From Thermotogae bacterium (GTDB lineage: Bacteria; Thermotogota; Thermotogae; Petrotogales; Kosmotogaceae): a stretch of 7,007 nucleotides of DNA. The first letter of the stretch is position 1, and every line of letters begins with the position of its first letter. Positions 6,589 through 7,007 of the stretch are shown here, one piece after another. The translations under genes were made by a program, and so were the position numbers. The DNA lies in the NCBI GenBank assembly GCA_003643975.1, contig QNAR01000090.1, positions 1-7,007 on the forward strand, given 5' to 3'. The notes beneath the pieces are model-generated. The model did not search any database, was not told where the DNA came from, and saw nothing but the letters and a program-made list of their open reading frames with translations.

Positions 6589-6819
6589 CTAATCTTCGCG
6601 TTTCTCTAAATTGCCTCTGACCCTCTTGATCAATTCTTCAATTGTTTTTTCCTCGGTTTCAAGCCTTAACTCCAGTTCTTTTATTCTCACCTGGAGATCT
6701 TCCTTCTGTTTTTCAGCAGTTTCCAGTTGCGCCCAAAGCTGTTCATTCTCTTTTTTTAATTTATTGAATTCGTCAACCATCTTATCAATAACGAGTTCAA
6801 GCTCTTCAATCAAGTTCAT
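6589..6819 (-). CDS. Small coiled-coil protein, ZapB/ZauP-like (hypothetical)
   Basis: The first gene of the operon encodes 76 residues that look like one uninterrupted coiled coil. A heptad register holds from about residue 7 to 67: d positions Leu7, Met14, Leu21, Leu28, Ala35, Leu42, Leu49, Glu56, Leu63 and a positions Ile11, Phe18, Asn25, Leu32, Lys39, Ile46, Leu53, Ile60, Val67. A buried Asn at an a position is typical of parallel dimers. Composition is mostly Glu, Lys and Leu, with no Cys, signal peptide or membrane segment. Length and pattern resemble E. coli ZapB (about 80 residues) and the ZapA partner ZauP of Caulobacter, but low-complexity coils look alike, so homology is not claimed. 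The ATG at 6819 was chosen because GGAGGTG lies just upstream; an in-frame ATG at 6885 would add 22 residues but has no ribosome site. The next gene is the ZapA-like gene, which suggests a functional pair. Confidence 0.75.
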   Translation of the reverse strand: MNLIEELELVIDKMVDEFNKLKKENEQLWAQLETAEKQKEDLQVRIKELELRLETEEKTIEELIKRVRGNLEKRED

Positions 6820-6932
6820 TTGAACACCTCCAGGAAAAATATCGCTAGTGTCATGATTTGATGATGAGTCAACCGGATTATTCATATTGTTCTAAACTAA
6901 CGACTTACAAAGTATTTAAACTCATGAAATCA
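6820..6932 (-). other. Untranslated leader of the operon (about 113 nt)
   Basis: If transcription starts about 7 nt after the proposed -10 box, the leader is roughly 113 nt long. It contains an imperfect inverted repeat at 6851-6867 (arms TCATGAT and ATGATGA around TTG, 6 of 7 positions pairing) and an in-frame ATG at 6885 without a ribosome site. No terminator-antiterminator pair, T-box or known riboswitch core was recognised. Confidence 0.45.
6825..6831 (-). promoter_or_regulatory. Ribosome binding site deciding the start of the coiled-coil gene
   Basis: GGAGGTG with 7 nt between GGAGG and the ATG at 6819 is a near-ideal ribosome site. It selects the 76-residue form over a 98-residue form beginning at 6885, which has no purine-rich site upstream. 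Confidence 0.85.
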
Positions 6933-6938
6933 TTAACT

Positions 6939-6969
6939 ATTATACTACTTGAATGAACGTTGTTGGCAA
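6939..6969 (-). promoter_or_regulatory. Probable sigma-A-type promoter of the operon
   Basis: A perfect TATAAT -10 box (6939-6944) is preceded by TTGCCA (6964-6969), five of six matches to the -35 consensus, with a 19-nt spacer that is longer than the ideal 17. There is no TG extension. It lies just after the upstream terminator and before the first gene, where the operon promoter is expected. The -10 box is the stronger part of this call; a shorter-spaced but poorer -35 could be used instead. Confidence 0.6.
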
Positions 6970-6974
6970 ATTTC

Positions 6975-7006
6975 AAAAATATAAAAGGGGACCAATATAG
7001 GTCCCC
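6975..7006 (-). terminator. Intrinsic terminator of an unseen upstream gene
   Basis: Read on the minus strand, GGGGACC (7000-7006) pairs perfectly with GGTCCCC (6987-6993) around a 6-nt loop, followed by TTTTATATTTTT. A 7-bp GC-rich stem and a T-rich tail make a standard rho-independent terminator. It points the same way as the operon, so it should end a minus-strand gene beyond position 7007 and insulate this operon from it. Confidence 0.85.
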
Positions 7007-7007
7007 A

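Noticed and set aside
6820..6885. A 22-residue N-terminal extension of the coiled-coil protein starting at 6885
   Set aside because: There is no ribosome site before that ATG, the added residues are polar and outside the heptad pattern, and an excellent GGAGGTG stands before the inner ATG.
6847..6894. A second promoter in the leader (TTGACT or TTGTAA as -35)
   Set aside because: No acceptable -10 hexamer lies at 16-19 nt from either box.
6991..7002. A possible NrdR box, because ACCAATATAGGT resembles the palindromic box
   Set aside because: The core does not align with the NrdR box consensus, only one copy is present, and the sequence is fully explained as the stem and loop of the terminator.

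Overview
The window holds one tightly packed run of ten genes, all read on the minus strand, so the operon starts near position 6930 and runs towards position 1. The organism is a bacterium of moderate GC. The gene set (rapZ, whiA, nrdR, greA, lysS, a YqeY-like gene, a GlmL/MutL-like gene), the strong GGAGG-type ribosome sites and the protein flavour suggest the Thermotogota, possibly the Kosmotoga/Mesotoga group. This assignment is an inference from family resemblance and remembered gene order; no search was done.

Upstream edge (about 6820-7007): a perfect intrinsic terminator closes an unseen minus-strand gene beyond the window. It is followed by a probable sigma-A-type promoter and a leader of roughly 110 nt. 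In transcription order the genes are: a 76-residue coiled-coil protein (6589-6819), a ZapA-like protein (6291-6575), glutamate racemase murI (5483-6313), rapZ (4595-5473), whiA (3653-4582), nrdR (3174-3656), greA (2697-3173), lysS (1164-2681), a GatB/YqeY-type gene (701-1162), and the N-terminal half of a GlmL/MutL-family gene that leaves the window (1-695).

No gap between genes exceeds 15 nt, several genes overlap or abut, and most ribosome sites lie inside the last codons of the gene before. Co-transcription and translational coupling throughout are therefore likely. No terminator or convincing promoter was seen inside the run.

The first half concerns the cell wall and division: a Z-ring-type coiled-coil pair, D-glutamate supply for peptidoglycan, RapZ and WhiA. 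The second half concerns nucleotide, transcription and translation housekeeping: NrdR control of ribonucleotide reductase, GreA and LysS. The last gene belongs to a family linked to B12-dependent carbon-skeleton or amino mutases.

Most of this is ordinary core genome. The points most worth a second look are the coiled-coil/ZapA-like pair at the operon head, the absence of a yvcK-type gene between rapZ and whiA, unusual residues beside a catalytic cysteine in MurI, the GC contrast between murI and the glmL-like gene, and what lies downstream of the glmL-like gene. No mobile elements, CRISPR arrays, tRNA or rRNA genes were seen.
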